Below are positions 62,580 through 64,000 of a DNA stretch of 64,000 nucleotides, piece by piece (position 1 is the first letter of the stretch; the number at the start of each line of letters is the position of its first letter). The translations under genes were made by a program, and so were the position numbers. Source of the stretch: Gallionella sp. (GTDB lineage: Bacteria; Pseudomonadota; Gammaproteobacteria; Burkholderiales; Gallionellaceae); the NCBI GenBank assembly GCA_028710565.1, contig JAQTTV010000013.1, forward strand, positions 1 through 64,000, written 5' to 3'. The notes beneath the pieces were generated by a model. That model was not told the origin of the DNA and ran no database searches. It saw only the letters and a list, made by a program, of their open reading frames with translations.

Positions 62580-64000
62580 ATGACCACTCAAACTGACTTA
62601 CAAATTTCGGGGATGCGCTGTGCGTCATGTTCCGCACGACTGGAAAAAGTGCTCAATCAATTGCCGCATGTGCAAGCGGTGGTGAATATCGCCACGGAAA
62701 AAGCCAGTGTGACGTATGACGCACAACAAACGGATTTGCAAGCGGTGATTGCGGCGATTGAACACGCAGGTTTTGGCGCGAATCTGATGCGGGATTTTGC
62801 TGCCGAACGTGCGTCACGGGCTGCGGCGTTTCGCCATGAACAACTCCAATTTGTGATTTCTGCCTTGCTCACCGCGCCGATGTTGGTGGAAATGGGCTTG
62901 ATGTTGTCGAACGTCCACTGGATGTTGCCCAGTTGGTTGCCGATGGTATTGGCAACGCCTGTGCAATTTGGAATAGGCAGACGATTCTATGTCGGCGCGT
63001 GGCACAGCTTGCGCAGTGGCGGGTCGAATATGGATGTGCTGGTCGCATTAGGCACCAGCAGCGCGTATTTCTTTAGTTTGGTGGTGTGGCTGTTTGGTTT
63101 GGATCAACCGATTTATTTTGAAGCCAGTGCCACACTCATCACCTTGGTTTTATTGGGGAAACTGCTGGAAGGTCGCGCCAAAGGTAAAGCGGCAGATGCG
63201 CTGGAAGCCCTTATTAATTTACAACCCAACACGGCACACGTGGAACGCGATGGGGTGATGGTGGAATTGCCCGTGGCAGAAATGCGCAGCAAAGACGTAT
63301 TTTTGGTACGCGCAGGTGAACGTGTGCCTGTCGATGGTGTGATTTTGGAAGGCAGTTCCAGTTTAGATGAAGCGATGTTGACGGGCGAAAGTCTGCCGCA
63401 AGTCAAACAAGCGGACGACAAAGTGTATGCTGCGACCATCAACCAGCAAGGGTTGTTGAAATGCCGCGCCGTTGCCGTAGGATCACACACCCAATTGGCG
63501 GCAATCATACGGCTGGTGGAGCAAGCACAAGGCTCGAAAGCCGCGATTCAAAAATTAGCCGATCAAATTTCAGCGGTGTTTGTGCCTGTGGTGGTGGGCA
63601 TTGCGGTGCTGACGTTTGCTGCGTGGTACGCATTGGGCGGAAACTTTACCGTTGCGTTGATTAACGCCGTGGCAGTATTGGTGATCGCCTGTCCGTGTGC
63701 ATTGGGTTTAGCCACGCCCACCGCTGTGGTGGTGGCAACAGGGCGCGCGGCACAAGCAGGGATTCTGGTCAAAGATGCCGCCGCATTGGAACGGGCGCAC
63801 AAGTTGCGCGTGTTGGTGGTGGATAAAACGGGCACGCTCACAGTGGGCAAACCCAGTGTGACGGACGTATTGCCTGTTGCGGATTTCACTGTGGAAGTTT
63901 TGCTGCAAACGGCTGCAAAATTGGCACAAGGATCAACCCATCCCTTATCAAAAGCGTTGCATGAATATGCCATAGCAAATGTAGGCGCGACAAATTCGCA
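62580..64000 (+). CDS. copA: Copper-exporting P1B-type ATPase, 5' part
   Basis: The first 473 residues of a heavy-metal P-type ATPase; the frame is open to the window end. The N-terminal metal-binding domain has GMRCASCS (Cys14, Cys17). Membrane helices, the actuator TGES, the ion-binding CPC at 371-373 and the phosphorylation site DKTGT (Asp415) are in order. The CPC motif indicates copper or silver transport out of the cytoplasm. The ribosome site before the ATG is weak. Confidence 0.95.
   Translation, partial: MTTQTDLQISGMRCASCSARLEKVLNQLPHVQAVVNIATEKASVTYDAQQTDLQAVIAAIEHAGFGANLMRDFAAERASRAAAFRHEQLQFVISALLTAPMLVEMGLMLSNVHWMLPSWLPMVLATPVQFGIGRRFYVGAWHSLRSGGSNMDVLVALGTSSAYFFSLVVWLFGLDQPIYFEASATLITLVLLGKLLEGRAKGKAADALEALINLQPNTAHVERDGVMVELPVAEMRSKDVFLVRAGERVPVDGVILEGSSSLDEAMLTGESLPQVKQADDKVYAATINQQGLLKCRAVAVGSHTQLAAIIRLVEQAQGSKAAIQKLADQISAVFVPVVVGIAVLTFAAWYALGGNFTVALINAVAVLVIACPCALGLATPTAVVVATGRAAQAGILVKDAAALERAHKLRVLVVDKTGTLTVGKPSVTDVLPVADFTVEVLLQTAAKLAQGSTHPLSKALHEYAIANVGATNS

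Noticed and set aside
1-64000. CRISPR arrays or a prophage
   Set aside because: No regularly spaced direct repeats, no cas genes and no phage structural or integrase genes were seen.

Overview
The window looks like a chromosomal segment of a sulfur-oxidising proteobacterium. The run sdhCDAB-sdhE-gltA-sucA-sucB in one operon is the order typical of Betaproteobacteria; soxYZ, soxAX, soxB, tusA, a DsrE-type protein and soeABC point to lithotrophic oxidation of thiosulfate and sulfite. I cannot name a genus, and a gammaproteobacterial sulfur oxidiser is not excluded. By eye, base composition is mixed: about 50-55% GC in most genes, clearly more AT-rich in the phage-defence genes near 58-61 kb.

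Layout. 0-0.4 kb: tRNA-Phe with promoter and terminator. 0.5-7.2 kb, minus strand: a secreted DUF1566 protein, a PAS-GGDEF-EAL protein and a CheB-CheR-PAS hybrid. 7.3-16.0 kb, minus strand: the TCA operon, with the two signalling genes directly downstream of sucB where lpd often lies. 16.3-21.7 kb, plus strand: a six-gene cluster with a winged-helix-like protein, a small Ras-like GTPase, an ABC-ATPase/tyrosine-phosphatase fusion, two roadblock-type proteins, and a ferredoxin-flavin reductase-truncated globin-zinc ribbon fusion. I consider this the best candidate for an undescribed system: a GTPase switch coupled to a redox or gas-binding protein. 21.9-24.8 kb: a large membrane patatin. 24.9-27.4 kb: VapBC and two orphan genes separated by attC-like sites, with no integrase in the window (a CALIN-like remnant). 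27.7-38.0 kb: uup, recQ, small secreted proteins, a hemerythrin pseudogene, qorB/ytfH and a FadL-type porin.

37.8-51.6 kb, minus strand: the sulfur region. Thiosulfate would be bound by SoxYZ, oxidised by SoxAX and hydrolysed by SoxB. No soxCD is present, so sulfane sulfur probably passes to a TusA/DsrE relay. Sulfite would be oxidised by the quinone-linked SoeABC or exported by TauE. 51.8-53.7 kb: a NarX/NarL-like two-component pair divergent from soeA. 53.9-57.2 kb: housekeeping and small enzymes. 57.3-61.2 kb: a defence patch with a DUF1778/GNAT toxin-antitoxin pair and a Hachiman system (hamAB). 61.3-64.0 kb: a MacB-like permease and the 5' part of copA, cut by the window end.

A family of short non-autonomous elements is scattered through the window: three copies of exactly 131 bp, one of 146 bp, one related 90-bp copy and one 65-bp half copy. 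They share terminal inverted repeats, and all but the half copy are flanked by matching 4-bp YTAR duplications (CTAG, TTAG or CTAA), as made by IS5-subgroup transposases. One copy splits the hemerythrin gene; removing it with one duplication restores the reading frame across the junction.
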